64,000 bases of DNA, from NCBI RefSeq assembly GCF_024199945.1, contig NZ_JANADP010000001.1, forward strand, positions 6,324,001 through 6,388,000, given 5' to 3'. The DNA is from Bradyrhizobium sp. CCGUVB4N. GTDB taxonomy: Bacteria; Pseudomonadota; Alphaproteobacteria; Rhizobiales; Xanthobacteraceae. A program made the translations under genes and the position numbers. The stretch's first letter is position 1, and every line of letters begins with the position of its first letter. The notes under the pieces were generated by a model. That model ran no database searches, had not been told where the DNA came from, and saw only the letters and a list, made by a program, of their open reading frames with translations. Below, in pieces: positions 33,504-42,126 of this stretch.

Positions 33504-33590
33504 GAGCGCCCGGAATCTGACTGCGCGACGCCGACCATTGTGTCACCGATCTGGCGCTTTATGATCGCTCCCAGAGCAAAGGTGCGCAAC

Positions 33591-33980
33591 ATGACCACTC
33601 CCAACGCGAACCATCCCGCCTTCTCTGACAAACTATCGCAGCCAGGGTCCTGCGGGAAGCCTGCCCCCACACCATTGCATCATCTGGCGGGCCTTGTCGT
33701 TGCCGCAGCAATCGTTGCCTTCTCCGGACCGGTCGTCGCGCAAAACGACCTGGAAAGGCAGGCTCAATGCGAACTGTCGGCGATCCGCGATACGAGATCG
33801 CCGCTTGCCGTCCAGACCATCCGTTCGGCCTGCAACTGGCTCGTGGTCAATGGCGACTCGCTGCTGAATGCGTCCAGCAAGGGCTATTACATCTGCCTCG
33901 TGCGGCAGCTCTCGGGCGCGCAGAGCAACGAGGCCGCCGCGGCCATCATGTCGGCATGCCGCGCGTCCAATCCGCTCTGA
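33591..33980 (+). CDS. Small exported or membrane-anchored protein with four cysteines
   Basis: 129 residues from ATG 33591, preceded by AAAGGTG; an ATG at 33561 is also open. A hydrophobic segment (about 29-47, LAGLVVAAAIVAFSGPVVA) should export or anchor it. The mature part carries four Cys (QAQCEL, SACNWL, YYICLV, SACRAS), enough for two disulfides in the periplasm. Function unknown. Confidence 0.65.
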   Translation: MTTPNANHPAFSDKLSQPGSCGKPAPTPLHHLAGLVVAAAIVAFSGPVVAQNDLERQAQCELSAIRDTRSPLAVQTIRSACNWLVVNGDSLLNASSKGYYICLVRQLSGAQSNEAAAAIMSACRASNPL

Positions 33981-33987
33981 GGAGCGC

Positions 33988-35271
33988 TTAGGCCGCGCTC
34001 AGCGCATGCTCGAGATCCGCGATCAGGTCCGACGGATTTTCGATGCCGATCGACAGGCGGATGGTGCAATCGAGCACGCCGATCTTGCGGCGGATGTCGG
34101 CTGGCACGCCGGAATGGGTCATCGTCGCCGGCAGGCTCGCCAGCGATTCCGTTCCGCCGAGACTGACTGCGAGCTTGAAGATCTGCAGGGCGTTGAGGAA
34201 TTTCTCCGCCGCCGCCTGGCCGCCGACGATGTCGAACGAGAACGTCGACCCCGCGCCGAGACATTGCCGCGCGAACACGCGCCCCGCCGGCGAGGTCTCC
34301 TCGTGATGACCGAGATAGTGGACCTTGGCCACCTTGGCGTGGTCGCGCAGATAGTCGGCCACGAGGCGCGCGTTGCTGTCGGCCTTCTCCATGCGCAGGC
34401 TCAGGGTCTCGAGCGAGCGGTTGATCATCCAGCAGGAATGCGGATCGAGCTGGGTGCCGATGGCGCCGCGCAGCGCCTTGACGCTTTTCATCATCGCCTT
34501 GGTGCCGAGCGCGGCGCCTGCGATCAGGTCGGAATGACCGCCCACATATTTGGTCAGCGAGTACAGCGAGATATCAGCGCCATGCTCGATCGGCCGCTGA
34601 AACACCGGCCCGAGCAGCGTGTTGTCGCAGGCGATGATCGGCGTGTGGCCCTGGGCCTTGCCGATGGTGTCGGCGACGCGGCGCATCAGCGCGACATCGA
34701 CGAGGCCGTTGGTCGGGTTGGCCGGGGTCTCGATCAGGATCATGGAAACCCGGCCCTTGCGCATCGCCTCCTCGGCGGCCTGATTGACCGTCGCCTCATC
34801 GATGCCGTCGGCAAAGCCGACCGCGCCGATCGAGAAACGCGACAGCGTGTTGGTCAGCAGCGTTTCCGTGCCGCCATAGAGCGGCTGCGAATGCAGAATG
34901 ACGTCGCCCGGCCGGACGAACGCCAAAATCGTCGTCGAGATCGCGGCCATGCCGGACGAGAACAGCGCGCAGCTCTCGGTACGCTCGTAGATGGCGAGCC
35001 TGTCCTCGACGATCTCGCTGTTGGGATGGTTGAAGCGCGAATAGACGAGCCCGGCGCCCATGCCTTCCGGCGGCTCGCGGCGGCCGGCCACGAAATCGAA
35101 GAAGTCCTGCCCGTCCTCGGCCGTCTTGAAAACGAAGGTCGAAGTCAAGAACACCGGCGGCTTGATGGCGCCTTCCGAGAGCTGCGGATCATAGCCATAA
35201 GTCAGCATCAGCGTTTCCGGATGCAGCATATGGTTGCCGATATGGGTTTTCGACGGAAACGGTTTTGCCAT
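33988..35271 (-). CDS. Cys/Met-metabolism PLP enzyme (cystathionine gamma-synthase / methionine gamma-lyase family)
   Basis: 427 residues. The PLP lysine lies in SLTKYVGGHSD (about residue 245). Other family marks are YSRFNHPNSEIVEDRLA, SSGMAAIS and ETPANPTNGLVD. Substrate options include O-acyl-homoserine, cystathionine and methionine; residues alone do not decide between them. It stands alone on the minus strand, eight bases after the convergent Cys-rich gene. Confidence 0.92.
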   Translation of the reverse strand: MAKPFPSKTHIGNHMLHPETLMLTYGYDPQLSEGAIKPPVFLTSTFVFKTAEDGQDFFDFVAGRREPPEGMGAGLVYSRFNHPNSEIVEDRLAIYERTESCALFSSGMAAISTTILAFVRPGDVILHSQPLYGGTETLLTNTLSRFSIGAVGFADGIDEATVNQAAEEAMRKGRVSMILIETPANPTNGLVDVALMRRVADTIGKAQGHTPIIACDNTLLGPVFQRPIEHGADISLYSLTKYVGGHSDLIAGAALGTKAMMKSVKALRGAIGTQLDPHSCWMINRSLETLSLRMEKADSNARLVADYLRDHAKVAKVHYLGHHEETSPAGRVFARQCLGAGSTFSFDIVGGQAAAEKFLNALQIFKLAVSLGGTESLASLPATMTHSGVPADIRRKIGVLDCTIRLSIGIENPSDLIADLEHALSAA

Positions 35272-35390
35272 GGCCTGTCTCGCTGTTCCTGATTCACATC
35301 CGCCCCGCTTGTGCTCAAGGATAGCTGATGTAGGGCCCGCTGACAGTGACGCTCAGATCAAATTTGCGGCTGGACTCGCCGCAACGTGCA

Positions 35391-35420
35391 CAAAAAACCC
35401 GCCGTCACCGGCGGGTTTTT
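35391..35420 (-). terminator. Rho-independent terminator of the DoxX gene
   Basis: An 11-bp stem (AAAAACCCGCC / GGCGGGTTTTT) with a 6-base loop. On the minus strand a U6 run follows, 17 bases after the DoxX stop. Confidence 0.88.
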
Positions 35421-35436
35421 CAGAGTTCTCGCTTGT

Positions 35437-35862
35437 TCAGCGCGCTGGCACTGCTCCCGGCAGGACGTCCCCGTCGCGCGACAAGCGCGCATCGAGGCTG
35501 AGGGCACCGGCGCCAAACGCGACGATCTGAAGCAGGCCGCCTGCCATCATCACGTTCTTGAGGAAATGAATCATCTGGTTCTGGTCGGCGAAGTTGCCGT
35601 GGAAGACGACGGCCGTTGCGAGCGAGAACACGGCGAGCGCGAGCGCAACCGAGCGTGCCTGGTAGCCGGCGATCAGCAGCAGACCGCCGCCGAGCTCGAC
35701 CAGAACTGCGATCGCATAAGCGGCCGGCGGCACCGGAAGTCCGGCTGAGGCGATGTAGGCGGTCGTGGCGCCATAGGACGCAAGCTTGCCAACGCCGGTG
35801 AAGACGAACGGCAGACCGATCAGCAGGCGGCCGAGGAGAGAAGCGTAACGCGTGGTATCCAT
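35437..35862 (-). CDS. DoxX-family membrane protein
   Basis: 141 residues with four hydrophobic helices, from MDTTRYASLLGRLLIG. DoxX marks are LPFVFTGVGKLASY and VELGGGLLLIAGY..RSVALALAVF, plus HGNFADQNQMIHFLKNVMMAGG. ATG at 35862 has GGAG at eight bases; the ATG six bases earlier is too close to it. DoxX proteins are small membrane proteins linked to redox stress or quinone handling; the role here is unknown. Confidence 0.88.
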   Translation of the reverse strand: MDTTRYASLLGRLLIGLPFVFTGVGKLASYGATTAYIASAGLPVPPAAYAIAVLVELGGGLLLIAGYQARSVALALAVFSLATAVVFHGNFADQNQMIHFLKNVMMAGGLLQIVAFGAGALSLDARLSRDGDVLPGAVPAR

Positions 35863-36179
35863 GATCATTACTCCTGTGCTTTGTCAGGCGTGACGGGTGT
35901 GATGGGGGCTCATCGTTCGCCGCCGCTGCAATTTCGTTTTGCGGGGGATCAGCGGGCGACGAACTGCTTCGTTGCGTCCTCACAATGGCCCGGGATCATT
36001 GGACTAAAAATAGAAATGATGGAAAATAACCGTTTCCAATTTCGACCCTTTGACCAACCAGGGTTTGCGCCCCAAGAGTCCGCGCCCAGTTGTGCTGGCG
36101 CGCTTCGCCCCGTCCAGATTCAAAGCTAGACTGCGACCTGACGCGCGCTCGCTTGTCGCGCCCGAGCCCGGAGCGGTCG
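35863..36179. other. Gene-free 317-bp stretch between divergent genes
   Basis: It lies between the DoxX gene (minus) and the DUF4242-like gene (plus). The middle (about 36000-36060) is markedly more A/T-rich than its surroundings and is the likely promoter zone. I saw no convincing operator, hairpin or short coding frame. Confidence 0.5.
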
Positions 36180-36467
36180 ATGATCAAGGTCCTGATGGAA
36201 CGGGATATGCCGCAAAACTTCGACCCCAGCGACGCGGCACAAGCGAGCCGTCATGCGCGCATTGCGCTCGACGCGGTGACTGCGACCGCCGGAAAAATGC
36301 ACTGGCTCTGCACTTACGCGACGGATGACCGCAAGTTGTTCGGCCTCGTTGTCGTCGAGAACGAGGATGTCATCGCCGAATATGTGAAACGCGCCGGCAT
36401 CGACAGTGGCATCAAGATCCACCGCGTCACCTGCGTTCTCGATCCGGCGCTGGCTGCTCCGAAATAG
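36180..36467 (+). CDS. DUF4242-like (nickel-binding-annotated) small protein
   Basis: 95 residues from ATG 36180 (MIKVLMERDMPQNFDP). The family pattern is seen in V-L-M-E-R-D-M-P at the start, then MHWLCTYATDDRKLFGLVVVENEDVIAEYVKRAGI and ending near C-V-L-D-P. DUF4242 proteins are small ferredoxin-like proteins of unclear function. The open frame extends 90 bases upstream, but no start there has a ribosome site. Confidence 0.78.
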   Translation: MIKVLMERDMPQNFDPSDAAQASRHARIALDAVTATAGKMHWLCTYATDDRKLFGLVVVENEDVIAEYVKRAGIDSGIKIHRVTCVLDPALAAPK

Positions 36468-36472
36468 TCCTG

Positions 36473-36553
36473 TGGCCCGGATGGAGCGCAGCGCAATCCG
36501 GGTCTCACCGTGCAACAGCTGTCCCGGATTTCGCTACGCTCCATCCGGGCTAC
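36473..36553. repeat. Palindromic repeat, GGCCCGGATGGAGCG type
   Basis: CCCGGATGGAGCG (36476-36488) pairs with CGCTCCATCCGGG (36537-36549), with inner half-sites AATCCGGG and CCCGGATT. This is a widespread proteobacterial intergenic element; a decayed copy is at 8843-8895. It sits between the 3' ends of two convergent genes. Confidence 0.75.
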
Positions 36554-36564
36554 AAGCAAACGGA

Positions 36565-37014
36565 TTACTTCAGCTTCACCCGATACGTCTCGTGGCAGTC
36601 CGTGCAGCGGTCGTTCATCGCAGTGTAGGCGGCCTTCAGGCTCGCCAGATCGGTGACCTTGCCCTTGACCTCGGCGATCGCCTTCTGCACCGGCGGAATC
36701 TTGGAGTCGAAATCGGCCTTGTTCTGCCAGACCTTTGGCGAGGAACCATAAGTCGCGTTCACAACGTCCTGCTTGGGATTGACCTCGAAGGTCTTTGCGA
36801 TCTTGGCGACGTCAGCCTCGAGACTGGCGATCGCCTCGTCGACGGCCTTCTGATTGTAGGGGATTTCGCCTTTCGTCATCTTGAGGATCACGCCGTACAT
36901 GCTCTTGGCCTGCGAGCGCATCAGATTGTCCTGCTGGACGGCAACCTCCTGCTGCGCCATCACGGCGCTCGCACCCAGAACAAGGGTGCCGGCGACAATC
37001 AAAATTCGTTTCAT
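36565..37014 (-). CDS. Cytochrome c' (class II c-type cytochrome)
   Basis: 149 residues from ATG 37014. Signal peptide about 1-21 (MKRILIVAGTLVLGASAVMA). The mature part is a four-helix cytochrome c' with one haem motif near the C-terminus, RCTDCHETYR. These periplasmic proteins bind NO or act in electron transfer. It lies just downstream of the molybdenum hydroxylase gene on the same strand (96-base gap), which may be chance or a shared unit. Confidence 0.92.
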   Translation of the reverse strand: MKRILIVAGTLVLGASAVMAQQEVAVQQDNLMRSQAKSMYGVILKMTKGEIPYNQKAVDEAIASLEADVAKIAKTFEVNPKQDVVNATYGSSPKVWQNKADFDSKIPPVQKAIAEVKGKVTDLASLKAAYTAMNDRCTDCHETYRVKLK

Positions 37015-37110
37015 CGGCGTGTTTCTCCGGCTCGCAAGTCGGTTTGGGGGGAGATCATTCATGGTTAGAACCCGGCGGCGGGCGATTATTCCCGCCGCCG
37101 GCGCCACGCC

Positions 37111-39420
37111 TTACAGGCTGTGGCGGCGGTGATGCTCGTTGATCGCGATCCAAACACGTTCTGGTGTCGCCGGCATGTCAATGTGGTCGATCTTGTATTC
37201 GCGCCAGAGCCCGTCGACGATGGCGTTGACGACGGCCGGACAGGAGCCGATCGCGCCGGCTTCGCCCGCGCCCTTCACGCCCATCGGATTGGTCGTGCAG
37301 GGAATGTTGTTGGTCTCGAACACGAAGGACGGGCCGTCGGCTGCGCGCGGCAGCGCGTAGTCCATGAAGGTCGCGGTGATGAGCTGGCCGTCGCCCGCGC
37401 CGTAGACCACCTGCTCCATCAGCGCCTGGCCGATGCCCTGCATGGCGCCGCCATGCACCTGGCCCGCCAACAGCAGTGGATTGAGCGTCTTGCCGAAATC
37501 GTCGACGATCACATAGTTGACGATTTTGATGATGCCGGTCGCCGGATCGATCTCGACTTCCGCGACATGCGTGCCGTTGGGATAGGTGCCGTCGGCGCTG
37601 GCAAACGTCGCGCTGGCGTTCAGCTTCGACGGATCGGCGCCCGGCCGCTTGGCGAGATCGGCGAACGAGATCGAACGGTCGGTGCCGGCAATACGCACGA
37701 CACCTTCCGAAATCTCGAGGTCGCCGGCGCTCGCTTCCAGCGCCTGCGCCGCGATCTCTTTCAGCTTCTGCCCGAGCTCGCGTGTTGCGCGCTCGACGCT
37801 GACGCCGCCCGAGGGGATCGAGGCCGAGCCGCCGGTGCCGAGGCCCGTGGCGATCATCGCGGTGTCGCCCTGATGGACGTGCACCCGCTCCGGCGCGACG
37901 CCGAACTGTTCGGCGACGATCTGCGCATAGGCGGTCTGGTGGCCCTGCCCGCTCGACTGCGTGCCGATCAGCACGGTGATGTCACCATTGGGGTCCATCC
38001 GCACATTGGCGGTCTCCTCGCCCATGGTGCCGCAGACCTCGACATAGCTCGCAAGCCCGATACCGCGGATCAGGCCGTTCTTCTTGGCCGCCTTGGCGCG
38101 CTTTCCAAACTCCTTCCAGTCACCGATCTCCATCGCGCGCTTCAGATGCGCGGCGAAGTCGCCGGAATCGTAGACCTTGCCGGTCGCGGTCTTGTACGGC
38201 AGCGCCTTGGGCTGGATGAAATTCTTGCGGCGGATCGCGTCCGGCGTCATGTCGAGTTTTCGCGCGCAGGCATCGACCAGGCGCTCGATGACATAGGCCG
38301 CCTCGGGCCGGCCCGCACCGCGATAGGCATCGACCGGCACGCTGTTGGTGAAGATGGTGCGCACCCGGCAGTGGAAGGCCTGGATGTCGTAAAGGCCCGG
38401 CAGCATGCCGGCGCCGCCATGCGGAATGTAGGGCCCGAAGGTCGAGAGATAGGCGCCCATGTCGCCCATCAGGTCGCAATCCATCGCGAGGAATCTGCCG
38501 TCCTCGGCCATCGCCATCTTCGCGGTGGTGACGTTGTCGCGACCCTGCGCATCGCCCATGAAGTGCTCGGAGCGGTCGGCCGCCCATTTCACCGCCTTCT
38601 TCAGCTTGCGCGCCGCGACCGCCACCAGGGCGTATTCACGATAGGGAAACAGCTTCGTGCCGAAGCCACCGCCGACATCGGGGCAGATCACGCGCATCTT
38701 CTCGGTCGGGATATTCAGCACGTTCTGGCAGAGGATGTCGCGGAGGCGATGGCTGCCCTGGCTGCCGATTGTCAGCGTGAGATGATCGTTCTTGGCGTCG
38801 TATTCGCAAACCGCCGCGCGCGTCTCCATGAAGCTCGCGACCACGCGCGGATTGACGATGGAGATCTCGGCGACCGTATGCGCCTTGGCAAACGCGGCTT
38901 CGGTCGCGGCCTTGTCGCCGATCGACACATCGAACAGCACATTGCCGGGCTTGTCTGGCCAGACCTGCGGCGCGTCCTTCTTGACGGCGTTGACGAGGCC
39001 GGTCACCGACGGCAGCGGCGACCATTTGACGTCGATGGCTTCGATCGCGTCGCGGGCCTGGTCGATGGTCTCGGCGACGACGAAGGCGACGGAATCGCCG
39101 ACATGGCGCACCTCGTCCTTGGCAAGGATCGGGTAAGGCGGGCCGGTGAAGGGATCGGTCTCGAAATTGAACAGGCAGGGCAGATTGCCGAGATCGCCGA
39201 CTTCGGCGGCGGTCAGGATCAGCGCCACCCCGGGAAGGGTGCGGGCGCGGCTGGCGTCGATCGTGAATTTGGCATGCGCATGCGGCGAGCGCAGCATCAG
39301 GCAGCGAAGCGCAGCCTGCGGCGCGTAATCGTCGGTATAGCGGCCCTTGCCGCGGATGAGCGCGTCATCCTCCTTGCGCAGCACGCTTTGGCCAACGCCG
39401 AACTTGATGGGAGCCGCCAT
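37111..39420 (-). CDS. Xanthine-dehydrogenase/CoxL-family molybdopterin-binding subunit
   Basis: 769 residues. N-terminal aldehyde-oxidase a/b hammerhead (GKGRYTDDYAPQAALRCLMLRSPHAHA), then the molybdopterin-binding domain with DVGGGFGTK, VDAYRGAGRPEAAYVIERL, QSSGQGHQTAYAQIVAE and the active-site Glu in GVKGAGEAGAIGSCPAVVNA. The AYRGAGR loop marks form II CoxL-like proteins, not true CO dehydrogenase (AYxCSFR). The FeS and FAD subunits normally encoded alongside are absent here. Substrate unknown, likely an aldehyde or N-heterocycle. Confidence 0.9.
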   Translation of the reverse strand: MAAPIKFGVGQSVLRKEDDALIRGKGRYTDDYAPQAALRCLMLRSPHAHAKFTIDASRARTLPGVALILTAAEVGDLGNLPCLFNFETDPFTGPPYPILAKDEVRHVGDSVAFVVAETIDQARDAIEAIDVKWSPLPSVTGLVNAVKKDAPQVWPDKPGNVLFDVSIGDKAATEAAFAKAHTVAEISIVNPRVVASFMETRAAVCEYDAKNDHLTLTIGSQGSHRLRDILCQNVLNIPTEKMRVICPDVGGGFGTKLFPYREYALVAVAARKLKKAVKWAADRSEHFMGDAQGRDNVTTAKMAMAEDGRFLAMDCDLMGDMGAYLSTFGPYIPHGGAGMLPGLYDIQAFHCRVRTIFTNSVPVDAYRGAGRPEAAYVIERLVDACARKLDMTPDAIRRKNFIQPKALPYKTATGKVYDSGDFAAHLKRAMEIGDWKEFGKRAKAAKKNGLIRGIGLASYVEVCGTMGEETANVRMDPNGDITVLIGTQSSGQGHQTAYAQIVAEQFGVAPERVHVHQGDTAMIATGLGTGGSASIPSGGVSVERATRELGQKLKEIAAQALEASAGDLEISEGVVRIAGTDRSISFADLAKRPGADPSKLNASATFASADGTYPNGTHVAEVEIDPATGIIKIVNYVIVDDFGKTLNPLLLAGQVHGGAMQGIGQALMEQVVYGAGDGQLITATFMDYALPRAADGPSFVFETNNIPCTTNPMGVKGAGEAGAIGSCPAVVNAIVDGLWREYKIDHIDMPATPERVWIAINEHHRRHSL

Positions 39421-39534
39421 TTTTTCTTGTCCCGTCCTATGGTTGTTTTGCCGGCATATTGCCGTGGAAAAAGTGGCAAGGCAAACGGCTTTAGGCGGCC
39501 TCGACCTGCGAAAAAATGCCCTTGCCCTCCTCTG

Positions 39535-40470
39535 TCAGAGGGGGATCGAACGGAATGGCCGCAGTTCGGTCATTTCCCTGTGAAGATCGATGATCCGGCG
39601 AGCATCTTCGGTACGCTCGGTCTCGGCCAGCTGGCCGGCATAGGCCATGCGATGCGCCACCGCGGAAGACTGGAACGTCCAGTACTGCGTCATCAGCGGG
39701 TTGATGAAGAGCTCGTTCCCGCTGGTCCGGTTAGTGGCATGATAGTTGCCAAACTCACCCCGCAGTGCACTAGCGATCGAATTACAAACAATGCTCGGGT
39801 GCTGCGGCTGACGCTGGTTGGCGTAATCGACCAGATCGAGGAACGCATCCGCCTCCTTGCTGCCCTGCGACAACGAGAACGCACCGAGAAACCCGTCGTC
39901 CCGAATCAACCGGGCAGCGTTCTCCAGGAACGCATGGTGCGAAACACCATGATAGTGATCCACGCCGAAGCCGATCGCGGCAAGCAACGTCTTTTCACCA
40001 GCCGCTTGATCAGCGGCCACAAGCGAGACCGCATCCTCGACTACGCTGCCGACGCCGGGTTCGTCGCCAAACACGAGACTATCCGTTCCACCATCGACCA
40101 GCAGCACGGTGTCGATGTCATGGCGATCGATGATTGAACGATATGCAGCCGCGAGCGGGCGAACGCCGCTCTTCGCAAACGCGTAGATCGGCACGAGTTG
40201 CTCGCGCCGGCTGAGCCATTCGGCCAGCCATTTCTCCGGAAAGTACGGAATCTCTGCGGCACGCTGGTCTATTCGCCAAGTCGTCTCCCCGACACGTTCG
40301 CCGCCGCACAGCCATAAATTCGTGAAGGAAAGGCTGGCGAACACTACCCGCTTGCCCTGTGCCATCAGATGCTCCGCAAGCGGAACACCGGCAAAGACGT
40401 CAAAGCCTCCGCCGCAGCCGGCAATCAGCACATTGGTCCCGCCGTTCAGTCGTTCGAGAAATGGAATCAT
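39535..40470 (-). CDS. DUF1152 protein
   Basis: 311 residues. It matches DUF1152 in GGTNVLIAGCGGGFDVFAGVPLAEHL, DTVLLVDGGTDSLVFGDEP and LAAIGFGVDHYHGVSHH. The family is widespread but has no proven reaction; the Gly-rich start suggests nucleotide or metabolite binding. It stands apart from its neighbours, and codon use looks less GC-biased than average, so it may be acquired. Confidence 0.85.
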   Translation of the reverse strand: MIPFLERLNGGTNVLIAGCGGGFDVFAGVPLAEHLMAQGKRVVFASLSFTNLWLCGGERVGETTWRIDQRAAEIPYFPEKWLAEWLSRREQLVPIYAFAKSGVRPLAAAYRSIIDRHDIDTVLLVDGGTDSLVFGDEPGVGSVVEDAVSLVAADQAAGEKTLLAAIGFGVDHYHGVSHHAFLENAARLIRDDGFLGAFSLSQGSKEADAFLDLVDYANQRQPQHPSIVCNSIASALRGEFGNYHATNRTSGNELFINPLMTQYWTFQSSAVAHRMAYAGQLAETERTEDARRIIDLHREMTELRPFRSIPL

Positions 40471-40507
40471 GTGACGCTAAATCCGTTGCAGCCGCATCAG
40501 ACCGACG

Positions 40508-41032
40508 TTAGGGACCGAATTTCCTCACCATAAGATAATGGTCATAAGTCGCGTCACCCACGCGAATGACACCGGGGTCCGTGCCGTAGATTTCAAACCC
40601 GTTGCGCTCATAGGTCCTGATCGCAGCGGTTGCCGTTGATCCCACGGCAAGATGCACCTGCTCGACACGTGCCTCGGCTCGGGCAAGAATATCCTTGATC
40701 AACCGATCTCCGACGCCTTTGCCTCGATCGCTCTCCCGGACATAGACCGAGAAGATGTGCCCCCGATGCTTTGATTTCTTGTACCGCGAGACATAGAAGC
40801 CTGCGACTCCGATTAATCCGCCACATTCAAATGCGCCGAGAACGGTGTCGCCCAGCCAATGGCGATAGGCGGCCACCATCGCGTCGCCGCCTTCGTCCTC
40901 TTCGGGAGAACCAAACGTTTGAGGGTACATCTGGATTGCCTCCGCGCGAATTTCGCGAAGACAATCCAGATCATCGAGAGTCAATCGTCGGATTTTCATA
41001 TCCGACTGAGCTGGCATTGCGTCTGACGTCAT
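40508..41032 (-). CDS. GNAT-family N-acetyltransferase
   Basis: 174 residues from ATG 41032 (MTSDAMPAQSDMKIRRL); an earlier in-frame start at 41077 lacks a ribosome site. The acetyl-CoA loop is VRESDRGKGVGDRLI (about 110-124), followed by the C-terminal NGFEIYGTDPGVIRV. It is 37 bases after the DUF1152 start on the same strand, so the two may be co-transcribed. Substrate unknown. Confidence 0.88.
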   Translation of the reverse strand: MTSDAMPAQSDMKIRRLTLDDLDCLREIRAEAIQMYPQTFGSPEEDEGGDAMVAAYRHWLGDTVLGAFECGGLIGVAGFYVSRYKKSKHRGHIFSVYVRESDRGKGVGDRLIKDILARAEARVEQVHLAVGSTATAAIRTYERNGFEIYGTDPGVIRVGDATYDHYLMVRKFGP

Positions 41033-41063
41033 GATGTCAGCCTTTCTATTGCGGTCGCATCGC

Positions 41064-41462
41064 TTACATCCCGCCACGACTCAACAGATACCGCGTGCTG
41101 TCTCTCAGCGCATCGATCGATCGCTGAGGCGTGAGGTGGTCGATCTCGCCGCGCGTCAGGCCGATATCCATCAGCTCCCTGTCACTCAGGTCCTGCAACG
41201 ACAGCCGTGGGCTCTGGCGCCGTTGCTGAAACGCAAGCCAATATTGCCTGATCAGGCCGAGGATACTTCGCGTCGAGGCCGCCGCGGGTCCGGCAGCGTC
41301 CTTGTCCGGCAAGGCGTTGTCCAGCGCTGCGGCCGACGCCTTGAGGCGTGCTGACAAAGCCTGGTCGACCGCGCTCTTCGCCGACACGATCGAGAGCCTG
41401 AGGCCGCGCCTCGCGGCGTCGCCCTCTATCCCGGGAGAAACGTCCGTTAGTTGTGGTGGCAT
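41064..41462 (-). CDS. DUF1127 protein, long form
   Basis: 132 residues. The C-terminal DUF1127 helix pair is clear (LSLQDLSDRELMDIGLTRGEIDHL, about 88-112). The N-terminal ~80 residues are Ala-rich and less conserved, making it longer than most members (50-100 residues). DUF1127 proteins in alphaproteobacteria are linked to RNA turnover and phosphate or carbon responses. A terminator-like hairpin lies in the presumed leader about 40 bases upstream of the ATG. Confidence 0.85.
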   Translation of the reverse strand: MPPQLTDVSPGIEGDAARRGLRLSIVSAKSAVDQALSARLKASAAALDNALPDKDAAGPAAASTRSILGLIRQYWLAFQQRRQSPRLSLQDLSDRELMDIGLTRGEIDHLTPQRSIDALRDSTRYLLSRGGM

Positions 41463-41500
41463 CGCATGCTCCTGCTGTTGTGCCGGCAGGGAGCGTGGCC

Positions 41501-41535
41501 AAACAAAAGGCCCCGTCCGATGCCGGCGGGGCCTG
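41501..41535 (-). terminator. Minus-strand terminator ahead of the DUF1127 gene
   Basis: On the minus strand AGGCCCCG pairs with CGGGGCCT around a 10-base loop, followed by TTTTGTTT. No minus-strand gene ends just upstream, so it marks the end of a short RNA or an attenuator in the DUF1127 leader. Confidence 0.6.
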
Positions 41536-42126
41536 GTGGAAAAGATGTCGTCGACGAATTCCTAGCGCGCGACTCCTTCCACGGCCCAGCCGAAGCGGGT
41601 CATGTGCGAGAAGTTAACGTCGCGCGACCATTTAATCATGGGCACGCCGATAGCACGGCGATCGTGCAAAATCAAGAGATGTGCGGAGTGTGGCCACATC
41701 CTGCAGGCGAGCCTCACTCCGGCGCGACGACGCTGCGACACATCGGACAGCAAGGCCATAACTGAACCAAGTCGCTCGACGAGTCTTTCCCAGGCGATCG
41801 GATCGCGCGTTCGCGTCGTGGTCGAGGCCGTCTCAGCTGACGTAGCCCGCTCCGAAATGTGCGGGCGCATGGGCGGGCGGTGGCGGAAGATTCGCTCAAG
41901 TTGTATCTTTAATTTAACTCGCGCGATACACCCTCTGGTTTAGTGATATCCCCGTTGGGAATGGGGGAACTCGCATGATGAGGGATGTTTTTGACGCTGC
42001 GGCTGCAGGGCCGGGCGTCAGCCGTCTCCAACGACCAGAGGTCACGGAACGGAACCCGCGAGAGCATCATATCGCTCACACAGATCGTGAATCGCCGGCG
42101 CATGCGTCCGGGGCAGCGCCTGGCCG
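41536..42126. other. Gene-free 591-bp stretch upstream of the DUF1127 terminator
   Basis: Several short open frames exist on both strands, but none has a credible ribosome site and protein-like sequence. The part at 41890-41990 is relatively A/T-rich. An RNA gene on the minus strand ending at the terminator would lie here; I cannot place its 5' end. The last part is the promoter region of the plus-strand acyltransferase. Confidence 0.5.

Noticed and set aside
37111..39420. Aerobic CO dehydrogenase large subunit (CoxL form I)
   Set aside because: The active-site loop is AYRGAGR, not AYxCSFR, and coxS/coxM are missing.
37120..40137. Very long plus-strand open frame (over 1000 codons) opposite the molybdenum hydroxylase
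   Set aside because: It is the shadow of well-supported minus-strand genes; composition is that of an antisense GC-rich frame with no family match.
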